From assembly GCA_964495145.1 (NCBI GenBank), contig CAZBUP010000004.1, positions 1 to 50,393 of the forward strand: DNA of 50,393 bases, written 5' to 3'. The notes under the pieces were generated by a model. The model ran no database searches. It saw nothing but the letters and a program-made list of their open reading frames with translations, and was not told where the DNA came from. Position numbers and translations under genes: made by a program. The stretch is from UBA6120 sp964495145 (GTDB lineage: Bacteria; Bacillota_I; Bacilli_A; RFN20; CAG-826). Position 1 is the stretch's first letter; each line of letters starts with the position of its first letter. This document shows positions 23,905-32,146 of the stretch, piece by piece.

Positions 23905-24570
23905 ATGACTGACTTCAAAAAACCGCAATGGAAATTGTTGGTCGTCATCGTCAATCCCGGGGTATCGAGCCGCGTCATCCGCATCGGCCGTCAAGTCGGG
24001 ATCAAGGGTGGCACGATCGTTTTGGGTCACGGGACGAAACGCGCCCCGCTATTGCAATTTCTCGAATTGGCCGATTTCCGCAAGGAGATCGTCTTCATGG
24101 TCGTCGAATCCCAGGAAAACGTCGATCGGGCGTTGGTTCGTCTGACCCACGAACTGCACTTGCTCCGGCCGAATCACGGCATTGCCTTCTATTTGGACGT
24201 CGCCCAATTTTTGGGTGCCCAACACTATGATTACGTCAGCACGCACGAAAGCGAGGATCAATCCATGAACCATCAAGCCATCTTCATCATCGTCGACAAA
24301 GGAAAAGGAGCCTTGGCCATGAAAGTGGCCACCGAAGCCGGAGCCCAAGGCGGCACCATCATCAACGCCCGGGGATCGGGCATCCACGAGACGATGACCT
24401 TCCTGCACATGGCCATCGAACCCGAAAAGGAAATCCTGTTGATCGTTTCCTCTCGGAATCAGACCGAAACGATCGTCAATGCCGTCAAAGACAAACTGGA
24501 GATTGAAAAACCGGGCAATGGCATCATCTTCGTCCAGGACGTTTGCGGCACGGTCGGGTTGAACAAATAA
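23905..24570 (+). CDS. Tandem PII-like (P-II family) signalling protein
   Basis: 221 residues made of two similar halves (about 8-105 and 120-215). Each half has the PII-like core: a first strand (LLVVIVNPG / AIFIIVDKG), the GGTIV/GGTII-containing segment (GIKGGTIVLGHGT / GAQGGTIINARGS) and a strand before the C-terminal helix (KEIVFMVVE / KEILLIVSS). PII proteins bind nucleotides or 2-oxoglutarate and block or open transporters. Separate PII-like genes usually accompany DUF1538 genes, so the fusion matches the fused two-repeat transporter upstream. AGGAGG overlaps the end of that gene. No uridylylation tyrosine motif is obvious. Confidence 0.85.
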   Translation: MTDFKKPQWKLLVVIVNPGVSSRVIRIGRQVGIKGGTIVLGHGTKRAPLLQFLELADFRKEIVFMVVESQENVDRALVRLTHELHLLRPNHGIAFYLDVAQFLGAQHYDYVSTHESEDQSMNHQAIFIIVDKGKGALAMKVATEAGAQGGTIINARGSGIHETMTFLHMAIEPEKEILLIVSSRNQTETIVNAVKDKLEIEKPGNGIIFVQDVCGTVGLNK

Positions 24571-24604
24571 GCTTGGCGACGAGAGAGCGTCATCAAGCAT
24601 AATA

Positions 24605-24664
24605 TTTGTATCTTGGTCCCGATAATGGGACAATAATCGTGTAAAAACCATTAAAAGGAGATCA
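24605..24664 (+). promoter_or_regulatory. Upstream region of sodA with hairpin
   Basis: TTGTAT and a -10-like GACAAT flank an imperfect inverted repeat TTGGTCCC-GATAAT-GGGACAA that could be an operator, then AAAAGGAGA provides the ribosome-binding site. The assignment is weak. Confidence 0.35.
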
Positions 24665-24669
24665 ATATC

Positions 24670-25275
24670 ATGGCTCACACCTTACCAACCTTGCCTTATG
24701 CCTACAACGCGCTGGAACCGTACATTGACGAACGGACGATGAACATCCACCACACCAAACACCATCAAGCCTATGTCAATAACCTGAACGCCGCCTTGGA
24801 AAAACACCCGGAATTATTCGCTCATTCGCTTGAAAAACTCATGTCGAATCTGGACATCGTTCCCGAAGACATCCGGATGGCGGTCCGCAATAACGGCGGC
24901 GGCGTTTACAACCACAACCTGTTCTGGCTCGTGATGGGACCAAACGGCACCCAAAAACCCCTGCCGGCTTTAGCGAAAGCCATCGACGCCAACTTCGGTT
25001 CCTTCGACGCCTTCAAAGAACTGTTCTCGAACGCGGCCAAGACCCGTTTCGGCAGCGGTTGGGCCTGGCTTGTCGTCACCAAAGACGGGAAACTCAAAGT
25101 GACCTCATCGGCCAACCAAGACATCCCCTTTGCGGAAGGACGTCCAATCCTGCTTCTCGATGTGTGGGAACACGCCTACTATCTCAATTACCAAAATCGG
25201 CGCCCCGATTACGTGAACGCCTTCTGGAACGTCGTCAATTGGGCATACGTCGAAAAACTCTTCCTCAATCAATAA
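24670..25275 (+). CDS. sodA: Superoxide dismutase, Mn type
   Basis: 201 residues, the standard length for Fe/Mn superoxide dismutase. The metal ligands are all present: H27 in the MNIHHTKHH block, H82 in NHNLFW, D164 and H168 in DVWEHAYY. Q150 in SSANQDIP, at the position of the second-sphere glutamine, and G76-G78 before the second ligand favour manganese over iron. It converts superoxide to oxygen and hydrogen peroxide in the cytosol. AAAAGGAGA ten bases upstream fixes the start. In an otherwise anaerobic gene set it indicates exposure to transient oxygen. Confidence 0.97.
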   Translation: MAHTLPTLPYAYNALEPYIDERTMNIHHTKHHQAYVNNLNAALEKHPELFAHSLEKLMSNLDIVPEDIRMAVRNNGGGVYNHNLFWLVMGPNGTQKPLPALAKAIDANFGSFDAFKELFSNAAKTRFGSGWAWLVVTKDGKLKVTSSANQDIPFAEGRPILLLDVWEHAYYLNYQNRRPDYVNAFWNVVNWAYVEKLFLNQ

Positions 25276-25294
25276 CCAACCATCAACACGAGCG

Positions 25295-25319
25295 AAACGA
25301 CCTTGACCGGTCGTTTTTC
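25295..25319 (+). terminator. Intrinsic terminator of sodA
   Basis: AAACGACC-TTGACC-GGTCGTTT with a following T-run, 20 bases after the sodA stop. Confidence 0.85.
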
Positions 25320-25332
25320 TTTTGCAAACCAT

Positions 25333-25361
25333 TTGCGCGAAGCAAGGGTTGGGTGTATATT
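25333..25361 (+). promoter_or_regulatory. Promoter of the zinc-uptake operon
   Basis: TTGCGC (25333-25338) and TATATT (25356-25361) are 17 bases apart, about 38 bases before the znuA ATG. A Zur operator would be expected here, but no convincing palindrome was found. Confidence 0.55.
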
Positions 25362-25399
25362 TTATATGCCAATCATTCGCATCTAGAAAGGCGTTTTAA

Positions 25400-26335
25400 A
25401 TGAAATACAAGATTCTCCCCCTCCTCATGGCCCCATTTCTTCTCGGCCTGTCCTCGTGCGACCAGCCGGTGACCGCCGACATCGTGGTGACGATGTTTCC
25501 GCAATACGACATCGCCCAGCACATCGTTCAAGACCAATTGACGGTCTATTCGATTTTGCCCCCGGGTGCCGAGGTGCATGACTTTGAAGCATCAAGCCGC
25601 GACATGGTGACCATGGAAAAGGCGCGGTTGGTCATCTACACCAGTCCGATCATCGACACCTGGATGAACGAGGCCACCTTGACCGACGAGGATACCCAGG
25701 TCATGAATTTGTCCGAATATGTCCATGACGACCAGGTCGAAACATCCATTGATGAACCTCTAGCCCATGAAGATGACCATGACCACGATGAGATTCACTA
25801 CTGGGTCGACCCCTTGGTCATCGTCGATTTGACCGAAGCCATCCTCGAAAAAATCGTTGCCATCGATCCGGACAACGCCTTCTTTTACGAGGCTAACGCT
25901 GCCGCCTACATCACCTCAATTGAGGCGGCATACGATGATTTCATCGGTTATTTGACGGATGGTTCCTATTTTGAATCCACCCTTTACTACGCCGGTCATA
26001 ACGCTTTGGGATTGTTCGCGACGCGCCACCAACTCGACATTCATTCCCTTTTTGAAGATTTCAAACCGGATGAAGATCTTTCGAGCGCCCAGTTGATTGC
26101 CTTCACGAACGCGGTCCGGGAAACCGGCAGCCATTATCTGTTTGTCGAGGAAATGATTTATCCCAGAGCGGCCACCACCGTTAAAAACGAACTGGCCAAA
26201 ACCGATTATGGGCTGACTTTGCTGGAACTGCACGGCTATCACAACCGGTCATCGGCCGACGCCGCGGCCAATTTGACGTACCTCGATTTGTATGAACGAA
26301 ACATCGCGCATATCAAGCAAGCCTTGGAAGGATGA
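25400..26335 (+). CDS. znuA: Zinc ABC transporter substrate-binding lipoprotein
   Basis: 311 residues with a lipoprotein signal (LGLSSC, lipidated Cys20), so it is anchored outside the membrane. The ligand histidines of cluster A-I proteins are visible: GAEVHDFE, HYWVDP and YAGHNALG, with a C-terminal acidic ligand region near EEMIYPRAAT. A histidine/aspartate-rich loop (HEDDHDHDEIH) is the hallmark of zinc- rather than manganese-binding members. It delivers Zn2+ to the ZnuB/ZnuC transporter encoded directly downstream (4-base gap to znuC). The operon ends with a Fur-family regulator, consistent with zinc control. Confidence 0.93.
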   Translation: MKYKILPLLMAPFLLGLSSCDQPVTADIVVTMFPQYDIAQHIVQDQLTVYSILPPGAEVHDFEASSRDMVTMEKARLVIYTSPIIDTWMNEATLTDEDTQVMNLSEYVHDDQVETSIDEPLAHEDDHDHDEIHYWVDPLVIVDLTEAILEKIVAIDPDNAFFYEANAAAYITSIEAAYDDFIGYLTDGSYFESTLYYAGHNALGLFATRHQLDIHSLFEDFKPDEDLSSAQLIAFTNAVRETGSHYLFVEEMIYPRAATTVKNELAKTDYGLTLLELHGYHNRSSADAAANLTYLDLYERNIAHIKQALEG

Positions 26336-26338
26336 CGT

Positions 26339-27007
26339 ATGATCAGTTTTGAAAACGTATCGGTGCGGTTTGGCTCATTCTATGCTTTGAAAAACATCAG
26401 TTTTCAGATCAAAAAGGGCGATTTCATGCATATCGTCGGCCCGAATGGATCCGGAAAGACGACGTTGATCAAATTGTTGGTCGATTTATTGTCGCCGAGT
26501 TCCGGCACGATTTCGCGCACGCCCTGCACCATGGGTTACTTGCCCCAAAAGGCCGTGGTCAACCAAAAGCTGCCCTTGACGGTGGCCGAAGTCATTTATA
26601 GCGGGTTTCCCCATCCGAAACTGAAACCGACCCCCGACGAGATTAAACTGATCAAAACCTGGCTGGAAAAATTTGAAATCGGCCATTTGTTCCAAGAAAG
26701 CCTTCATGTGCTTTCCGGAGGCCAGCAACAACGGGTGTATATCATCCGGGCCTTGATTTCGGAACCATGCCTGATTATCCTCGATGAACCGACCTCGGCC
26801 CTCGATCCCTCGTTTCGGGAAAAGTTCTATGACCTATTGAAAGACATCCACCGCGAGCGGCAGGCCACCGTCATCAACGTCACCCACGACTTGACCGGCG
26901 TCGCCCGGGCGAGCGATCGGACCATCTACATCGATCAGGAAATCCGCTACTGCGGGCTGTTTGAACATTACGCCAAATTCGAACACGAGGGCCACCACCA
27001 TGCTTGA
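26339..27007 (+). CDS. znuC: Zinc ABC transporter ATP-binding protein
   Basis: 222 residues. Walker A GPNGSGKTTL (around residue 36), Q-loop YLPQKAVV, signature LSGGQQQRVYI and Walker B LIILDEPTSALD, then the switch histidine in VTHD, make a complete ABC ATPase of the metal (MntB/ZnuC) class. The C-terminus ends in histidines (HEGHHHA). It energises zinc uptake through ZnuB. The start follows the ZnuA stop by three bases and the end overlaps znuB by eight, so all are one operon. Confidence 0.95.
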   Translation: MISFENVSVRFGSFYALKNISFQIKKGDFMHIVGPNGSGKTTLIKLLVDLLSPSSGTISRTPCTMGYLPQKAVVNQKLPLTVAEVIYSGFPHPKLKPTPDEIKLIKTWLEKFEIGHLFQESLHVLSGGQQQRVYIIRALISEPCLIILDEPTSALDPSFREKFYDLLKDIHRERQATVINVTHDLTGVARASDRTIYIDQEIRYCGLFEHYAKFEHEGHHHA

Positions 27008-27806
27008 CCTCCTGCAATACGGTTTCATCCAACAAGCCTTCATCATCGGCTTGGCCTTGGGCATCACCGCTAGTTTGCTGAGCCCCTTTTTGGTTTTGAA
27101 TCACCAAGCGATGATCGGGGACGGATTGGCCCATATCAGTTTCGCCGGGATCGTCCTTGGCATTTTGCTCCAAAGCGAACCCTTGTTCATCGCCATCCCC
27201 TTTGTGATCCTGGCCAGCGTCATCATCAAATACCTGGCCAACCAGAAAAATATCAACGGCGACGCCGCCATCGGCCTCGTCTCGGCGACGGCTTTCGCCA
27301 TCGGCCTTATTTTGGTCAAGAAAGGCCAAGGCTTCAACATTTCGATCGAAAGCATGCTGGTCGGAAACATCTTCACCGCTTCGACGACCGAACTGGTCGT
27401 TTCGCTGGTGGTCATGGCCCTGAGCGCCGTTTTCATCTTGTGGCATTACCGGTCGCTTCTATTGATCACCTACGACCAGGATTACGCCCGCTTCAGCCGG
27501 ATTAAAGTCGCCTGGCTCAATTATGCCTTGGCGGCTCTCACCGCCCTATTCATCGTCATCGGGGTACGCACCATCGGGGTCTTGCTCATCTCGGCCTTGA
27601 CCATTTTCCCGTCGGTGCTCGCCAGTCAATGGAGCCGCAGTTTCAAAAATACCTTGGTGATCGGACTGCTTTCCTCGATCGTCATCGTGGTCATCGGCAT
27701 TTTCACGGCCCATCCCCTCGGTCTGCCGGTCGGAGCCACCATCGTGGTCATTTATGCATTGACGTTGCTCGTCAGTTCCTTGTTGAAATATATATTAAGG
27801 AGATGA
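27000..27806 (+). CDS. znuB: Zinc ABC transporter permease
   Basis: 268 residues from the ATG at 27000 (preceded by GAGGG inside znuC). Seven or eight membrane segments; family hallmarks are MIGDGLAHISFAGIVLG near the N-terminus and VRTIGVLLISALTIFPS with TAHPLGLPVG in the C-terminal half. It forms the homodimeric channel for the ZnuA/ZnuC system in the cytoplasmic membrane. The stop lies four bases before the Fur-family gene. Confidence 0.94.
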   Translation: MLDLLQYGFIQQAFIIGLALGITASLLSPFLVLNHQAMIGDGLAHISFAGIVLGILLQSEPLFIAIPFVILASVIIKYLANQKNINGDAAIGLVSATAFAIGLILVKKGQGFNISIESMLVGNIFTASTTELVVSLVVMALSAVFILWHYRSLLLITYDQDYARFSRIKVAWLNYALAALTALFIVIGVRTIGVLLISALTIFPSVLASQWSRSFKNTLVIGLLSSIVIVVIGIFTAHPLGLPVGATIVVIYALTLLVSSLLKYILRR

Positions 27807-27810
27807 GACC

Positions 27811-28212
27811 ATGCGTTTGACGCGACAAAGAAAAAGACTATTGGACTTATTCGATCAAGGCGATAAACCCTTGAGCGCCGAAACGCTGATGCAGCGGCTG
27901 CCGGATGGTTTCATGAACTTGTCGACCATCTATCGGAACCTTGACCATTTTCATCAAGCCGGCCTGCTCGGCAAAAGCGTTATGGAAGGACGCAGCTACT
28001 ACTACCGAAACAAAACGCCCCATCAGCATTTCATGATTTGCCTGGGATGCCAAAAAATGGTGCCGGTCGACTGTCGGCTTGAATCGATGGCCGATCAAGT
28101 GGCGGCCCGCCACCATTTTCAAATCACCCATCACGACATGACCATCTACGGTTATTGCCGCGACTGTCAGAAGCTAAATGCCGAGGGCCAGCGAAAGCAG
28201 GAAACTGACTAA
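27811..28212 (+). CDS. zur: Fur-family zinc-uptake regulator (Zur-like)
   Basis: 133 residues. An N-terminal winged helix (LTRQRKRLLDLF... NLSTIYRNLDHFHQAGLL) is followed by the metal-sensing dimerisation domain with HQHFMICLGC (H71, H73, C77, C80), HHF and THHD histidines (H101-H108) and CRDC (C116, C119). The two CxxC pairs form the structural zinc site. Location as the last gene of the znu operon makes it a Zur-type repressor of zinc uptake (inference; Fur or PerR specificity cannot be excluded by sequence alone). Its 3' end overlaps the convergent metal-exporter gene by 39 bases. Confidence 0.9.
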   Translation: MRLTRQRKRLLDLFDQGDKPLSAETLMQRLPDGFMNLSTIYRNLDHFHQAGLLGKSVMEGRSYYYRNKTPHQHFMICLGCQKMVPVDCRLESMADQVAARHHFQITHHDMTIYGYCRDCQKLNAEGQRKQETD

Positions 28213-29073
28213 GAAGGCAAAACCGGCCACCCCGATACTGATCAAAGCCATTTCGAGGAACCGTTTCTTAAAGGAATAGTTTTTAACGACCGACAAGTAG
28301 TAATTGAAACCGGCGATGATAATGATGACCGTCGTCAGCATGATGCCAAGCGCGATCCATTTGTCGACTTGGGGATTGGTGCTGTTCAAGAATAATAGAT
28401 AGGGGAGCACCAGCAATAACACGGTGACCAAATACGTCCCGCCGGTATAAAGCGCCCCGCGCCCGGCTTTGGGATCGTTTTCCGCCCGCGCCGACAAATA
28501 ATCGGAAGCCGCCATCGAGAAAGAAGCCGAGAGCCCGGTCACCAATCCCGAAAGAATCATGATTTTCATGTCGTTGAAGGCCAAGGTCAATCCGGCCAAT
28601 GCCCCGGTCAATTCCACGAGGGCGTCGTTCATGCCCAAGACGATCGACCCGACGAAGTTCAACCGTTCCTCGTTGAGCATGCCGATGAGCTTTTGTTCGT
28701 GCTCTTCCTCGTCCTTTTGGATTTTGGCCATCTCGGGGATGTCCTGGATGATGCGCCCATAATCGATTTGGGCTTTATCTTCGGATTTCTCCATGATCTT
28801 GATGGCAAAAGTAAACCCGAACACGCGGGCCAAAAAGCGGTAGAAACGCACTTGGAGAAGTTTCGGTTTTACCCTTTGCTTAGTGAACTTTTCAATCGTG
28901 CGCGCATGGCCGAGTTCGTCTTTGGAAATCTCTTCGACGATCGCGCGGTTAGTCTCATCTTTGATGCGCGTGGCGATGAAATGGTAAATCATATGGGCGG
29001 TCTCTTCGTCCCGTTGCATGATCAAGAGCTGCTTAAGGGTTTCCGGGGTGACGGTGGACAAATTATTCATCAT
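28174..29073 (-). CDS. Ferritin-like / VIT1 fusion, iron or manganese exporter (MbfA type)
   Basis: 299 residues. The N-terminal part (about 10-145) is a rubrerythrin/ferritin-like helical bundle with metal ligands E24, E53 and H56 (DELGHA) and a third acidic cluster EEEHEQK. The C-terminal part (about 140-299) is a CCC1/VIT1 membrane domain with SIVLGMNDALVELTGALAGL and SFSMAASDYLSARAE, plus three further membrane segments. MbfA-type proteins export iron, while VIT1 transports Fe2+ or Mn2+. Methionine 2 is an equally good start. The overlap with the convergent zur gene means that transcription of each can affect the other. Confidence 0.9.
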   Translation of the reverse strand: MMNNLSTVTPETLKQLLIMQRDEETAHMIYHFIATRIKDETNRAIVEEISKDELGHARTIEKFTKQRVKPKLLQVRFYRFLARVFGFTFAIKIMEKSEDKAQIDYGRIIQDIPEMAKIQKDEEEHEQKLIGMLNEERLNFVGSIVLGMNDALVELTGALAGLTLAFNDMKIMILSGLVTGLSASFSMAASDYLSARAENDPKAGRGALYTGGTYLVTVLLLVLPYLLFLNSTNPQVDKWIALGIMLTTVIIIIAGFNYYLSVVKNYSFKKRFLEMALISIGVAGFAFLVSFLLSLALGI

Positions 29074-29130
29074 GATGACCTCGCTATCTGGTTTGATGAC
29101 TTAATTATACTGCGTCGGGCCGAAAAATGA

Positions 29131-29463
29131 GGTTCAAGAAATTGGTCGACGTTTTTTGGGTATTTTTACATTACTAATTATTTACTTTACAAAAGTAAAA
29201 GACCGACCTCAACGAGTTAATTTGCTACTAAAAAAGGACTATGAAAATTCAATGTTCATTTCTGGTTTTTTTCTTGTAAACATTTACAAATGGTTTTTGC
29301 TTGAATTCACATTTTTTATTGTGGATAATGTGGAAAAGCTACCCGCTGGCCTCATCCCTGCGGTCACATATTGCGACGCGGTACTTTGAATCCTTGATAT
29401 TTTTTCCACCCCAAATTTACCCTCGGGCTCGTTTAGTAAGCCGTATCAATAGGAGATGCCACT
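29131..29463 (+). other. 333-bp leader/intergenic region before nrdD
   Basis: Clearly more A+T-rich than its surroundings, with many T and A runs. No protein-coding signal convinces me: a 77-codon open frame at 29156 has no ribosome-binding site or family. The right half contains TTGTGGATAATGTGG-like sequence at about 29318 and a G+C-rich stem candidate CCGCTGGC...GCGG at about 29343-29361. It may hold an NrdR-type operator or a regulatory RNA, but I cannot match a consensus. AGGAG at 29452 is the nrdD ribosome-binding site. Confidence 0.4.
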
Positions 29464-31446
29464 ATGTCCATGTTCAAGACCACCGATGAATTGATCGACA
29501 AATTCATTGGCAACGACGACGATAAACGGGCCGATTACCTGAAGCGGGAAAATTCCAATTTCGTCTATTCGCTGCCTTTGCTGCGCAAGAACATTTCCAA
29601 CAAGGCCGAGGAAGAATATTTGATGACCCATATCTTGCCGAAACGCCTGGTCGAGCTCTATGAGGAAGGGGTCATTTACATCCACGACAAACAGCTTTCT
29701 TCATATTGCCAATCGGTTTCCTGCAAGGACATCGCCACCCGGGGTCTCCCGAGCATCGCCAAGAATATGCTCGAATCGGACGCCGCCAGCTCAATCCCGA
29801 CCCTGATTCGTCATTTTTCGAACATGGTCACCTTGATGAGCCAGCAAGTGTCGGGAGCGGTCATGCTTTCGCAGATGACGACCGTCTTGGCCTCATTCTT
29901 ATACGAAGAGGAACGCAACGGTCAATTCTATACCGACAAGACCTTGACCAAATTGATGTACCAACTCATTTATGAGTTGAATCTGCCGCTGCGCTCCGGG
30001 AGCGAATCGGCTTTCTCCAACTGCACCCTCGAATTCGGCAAACCTTCCGAAGAAATCAAAAACGAATACGTCGTCATCGGCGGCGAAGGCATGCCCTACA
30101 AATACAGCGACATCCCGGCCGTCTATTTCGACCGTATCAATTACGCCTTCATCGACGCCATGGCCAAAGGCACCAAAAACGGCATTCCCTTGACTTTCCC
30201 TTTGATCACCGTCCAAATCGACGACGAGTTCAATTTCCATAACGACGTGTTCCTGTATCTGCTTAAAAAGATGTACCAATGGGGCGGCGTCTATTTCGAA
30301 AACTTCCGCACGGCCCCGTTCCGCGACAAGTATTACACCCATCTCAATCCTTATATCAAGAGCAAAGACCCGAGCGTTTCCCGCAGTCTATGCTGCCGGT
30401 TGAACATCGACTTAAGCATCCTCTCGCGAGCCGGCGGGGGCATCTTCGGATCCTCGGTCGGAAACGTCGGAGCCATCCAAGTCCTTAATTTGAACATGAA
30501 TCGGATGCTGATCGAATTCGGTCATGACGAAGAATTGCTGCGCAATAAAATCCGCGAATACCTGGAATTGATGCAAGAAGGCCACATGGCCAAACGAAAC
30601 TGGGTCGAACATCACCGGGAACTTTACCCGACTTTCTTCGCCTTGAACGAGAACCTCAAGAATTATTTCAACGTCTTCGCGGTCACCGGCATGCACGAAG
30701 GACTGATCAACGTCGGCTATCGCGGCGGCATGTCCGACCCGGTCGGCAAACTTTACGCCCATGAGCTGATGCAGTTCATGACCGGCGTCATCAACGAATT
30801 CATCGTTCGCGACAAGGTCGCCTGCGGCATCGAATACGCCCCGGCCGAAAACGCCGGCATCAAACTGGCCCGCGCCGACGCCAAGTGGGCCAAAGCCCAC
30901 GGCCGCGACATTTTCGTCCAAGGAGCCGATGACAACGTCTTCTTGACCTCCGGATGCATGCTTCCCTTCTCGGAAGAGGATTTCACCAAGCAAATCGAAA
31001 ATGCCGCCGAATTCCAAGGCTACGCCACGTCGGGATCGATCCTCCACCATTTTATCGAATCGGAAATCGAACCGGAAATTTTATCCAATTACCTTCAAAA
31101 CGTCTTCAAGAAACCGATTAACTACCTGACCTTGACCCCGACCATCACCAGCTGTCTCTCCTGCGGGACCAAACTCGTGGCCAAAGACGCCCGGACGATC
31201 GAAATCTGCCCGGTCTGCCAAAGCGACGACATCGCCACTTACAGCCGCGTGATCGGCTATGTCCGGATGATTGCCCGCAAGAACATCCGCATTGACGAAA
31301 AAGGTTATTACAAAGGCGATTACAATTTCTGGAGCAAAGCCCGCCGCCACGACTGGGCGGCCCGGCGCCGTTTTAAAGAACAAGACGCCCTTTCCCCGAT
31401 TGAAGACGCGGTCACCTTCGTCCAAGATGATCAAATACTACAATAA
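29464..31446 (+). CDS. nrdD: Anaerobic ribonucleoside-triphosphate reductase
   Basis: 660 residues, class III ribonucleotide reductase, which makes deoxynucleotides without oxygen using a glycyl radical. The core signatures are VYIHDKQ-like (VIYIHDKQLSSYC), SGAVMLSQM, LPLRSGSESAFSNC and a C-terminal zinc ribbon with cysteines 564, 567, 582 and 585 (SCLSCG and CPVC). The glycyl-radical residue is G598 in RVIGYV. The N-terminal ATP-cone found in many NrdD proteins is missing, so allosteric activity control may be absent. The tail after the radical site is longer (62 residues) and basic. The activase gene overlaps or abuts the stop. Confidence 0.95.
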   Translation: MSMFKTTDELIDKFIGNDDDKRADYLKRENSNFVYSLPLLRKNISNKAEEEYLMTHILPKRLVELYEEGVIYIHDKQLSSYCQSVSCKDIATRGLPSIAKNMLESDAASSIPTLIRHFSNMVTLMSQQVSGAVMLSQMTTVLASFLYEEERNGQFYTDKTLTKLMYQLIYELNLPLRSGSESAFSNCTLEFGKPSEEIKNEYVVIGGEGMPYKYSDIPAVYFDRINYAFIDAMAKGTKNGIPLTFPLITVQIDDEFNFHNDVFLYLLKKMYQWGGVYFENFRTAPFRDKYYTHLNPYIKSKDPSVSRSLCCRLNIDLSILSRAGGGIFGSSVGNVGAIQVLNLNMNRMLIEFGHDEELLRNKIREYLELMQEGHMAKRNWVEHHRELYPTFFALNENLKNYFNVFAVTGMHEGLINVGYRGGMSDPVGKLYAHELMQFMTGVINEFIVRDKVACGIEYAPAENAGIKLARADAKWAKAHGRDIFVQGADDNVFLTSGCMLPFSEEDFTKQIENAAEFQGYATSGSILHHFIESEIEPEILSNYLQNVFKKPINYLTLTPTITSCLSCGTKLVAKDARTIEICPVCQSDDIATYSRVIGYVRMIARKNIRIDEKGYYKGDYNFWSKARRHDWAARRRFKEQDALSPIEDAVTFVQDDQILQ

Positions 31447-32107
31447 AATCATGTTGTCCCTCGCGGAAATCACCGCCCATCCGGTTTTGTTGATCCATGG
31501 ATTGACCGGATGCGCTTTCCATTGCTTCAAATGCTTCAATTACGACACGCTGATCAAAACCGCACCAAAAGATCCATATTCTATCGATGACGTCGTCGAC
31601 ACCATCAAGAAGCAGGAACATCTGATCGACTACATCGTTTTCAGCGGCGGCGAGTTTCTCCGGGCCACCATCGAAGAACTGCGCCACGACCTGCGAGTCG
31701 TCAAAGCCGCCACGAGAAAACCGATCATCGTCTATACGACCGGCATCGAGTTGGCCAAGATGAAGGCGCTTTTCTTCGAAGGCTTGGTCGACGGTTACCA
31801 CCTCGACATGAAACTGCCCTATCACCTTTTAAACGAAGACGACTTTGACCTGATTGAATTGACGATGGGCATCCCGGTCACCAATCTGACCTTGTTCGAC
31901 ACCCTGCTCGACGCTTTGGAATTCGCGGTCGCCTATGACAAAGGGTATAACCGCATCCGCAGCGTCCGCTATCCCTTCATCGGCGATTCGGCTTTTGAAG
32001 AAAACCACCGCTACGTCTACGATTTGAACCGAAAGTACGGGAAAACGGTTCCCTACGACGTCAATCCCTTCGTCTACCCGGACACCGAGCAAGTCCAAAC
32101 GGCATGA
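31427..32107 (+). CDS. nrdG: Anaerobic ribonucleotide reductase activating enzyme (radical SAM)
   Basis: 226 residues from the ATG at 31427, overlapping the end of nrdD; an ATG at 31451 (218 residues) is equally possible, as neither has a clear ribosome-binding site. The radical-SAM cluster motif is GCAFHCFKC (CxxxCxxC), followed by VFSGGEFL, the SAM-contacting GGE motif, and DMKLPYH. It uses SAM and a 4Fe-4S cluster to generate the glycyl radical on NrdD. It ends at a bidirectional terminator. The cluster loop lacks the usual Gly-Cys-Asn opening (GCN) but all three cysteines are present. Confidence 0.9.
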   Translation: MIKYYNKIMLSLAEITAHPVLLIHGLTGCAFHCFKCFNYDTLIKTAPKDPYSIDDVVDTIKKQEHLIDYIVFSGGEFLRATIEELRHDLRVVKAATRKPIIVYTTGIELAKMKALFFEGLVDGYHLDMKLPYHLLNEDDFDLIELTMGIPVTNLTLFDTLLDALEFAVAYDKGYNRIRSVRYPFIGDSAFEENHRYVYDLNRKYGKTVPYDVNPFVYPDTEQVQTA

Positions 32108-32109
32108 AA

Positions 32110-32137
32110 AAAACGCACTTCGATTGAAGTGCGTTTT
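32110..32137. terminator. Bidirectional terminator between nrdG and the ABC exporter
   Basis: AAACGCACTTC-GATT-GAAGTGCGTTT with A- and T-runs on each side; serves nrdG on + and the exporter operon on -. Confidence 0.9.
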
Positions 32138-32146
32138 CTATTGTTC

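Noticed and set aside
25362..25399. Zur operator before znuA
   Set aside because: The sequence between promoter and start has no convincing inverted repeat.
29156..29389. A 77-codon open frame before nrdD
   Set aside because: No ribosome-binding site, A+T-driven composition and no recognisable domain; more likely non-coding leader.
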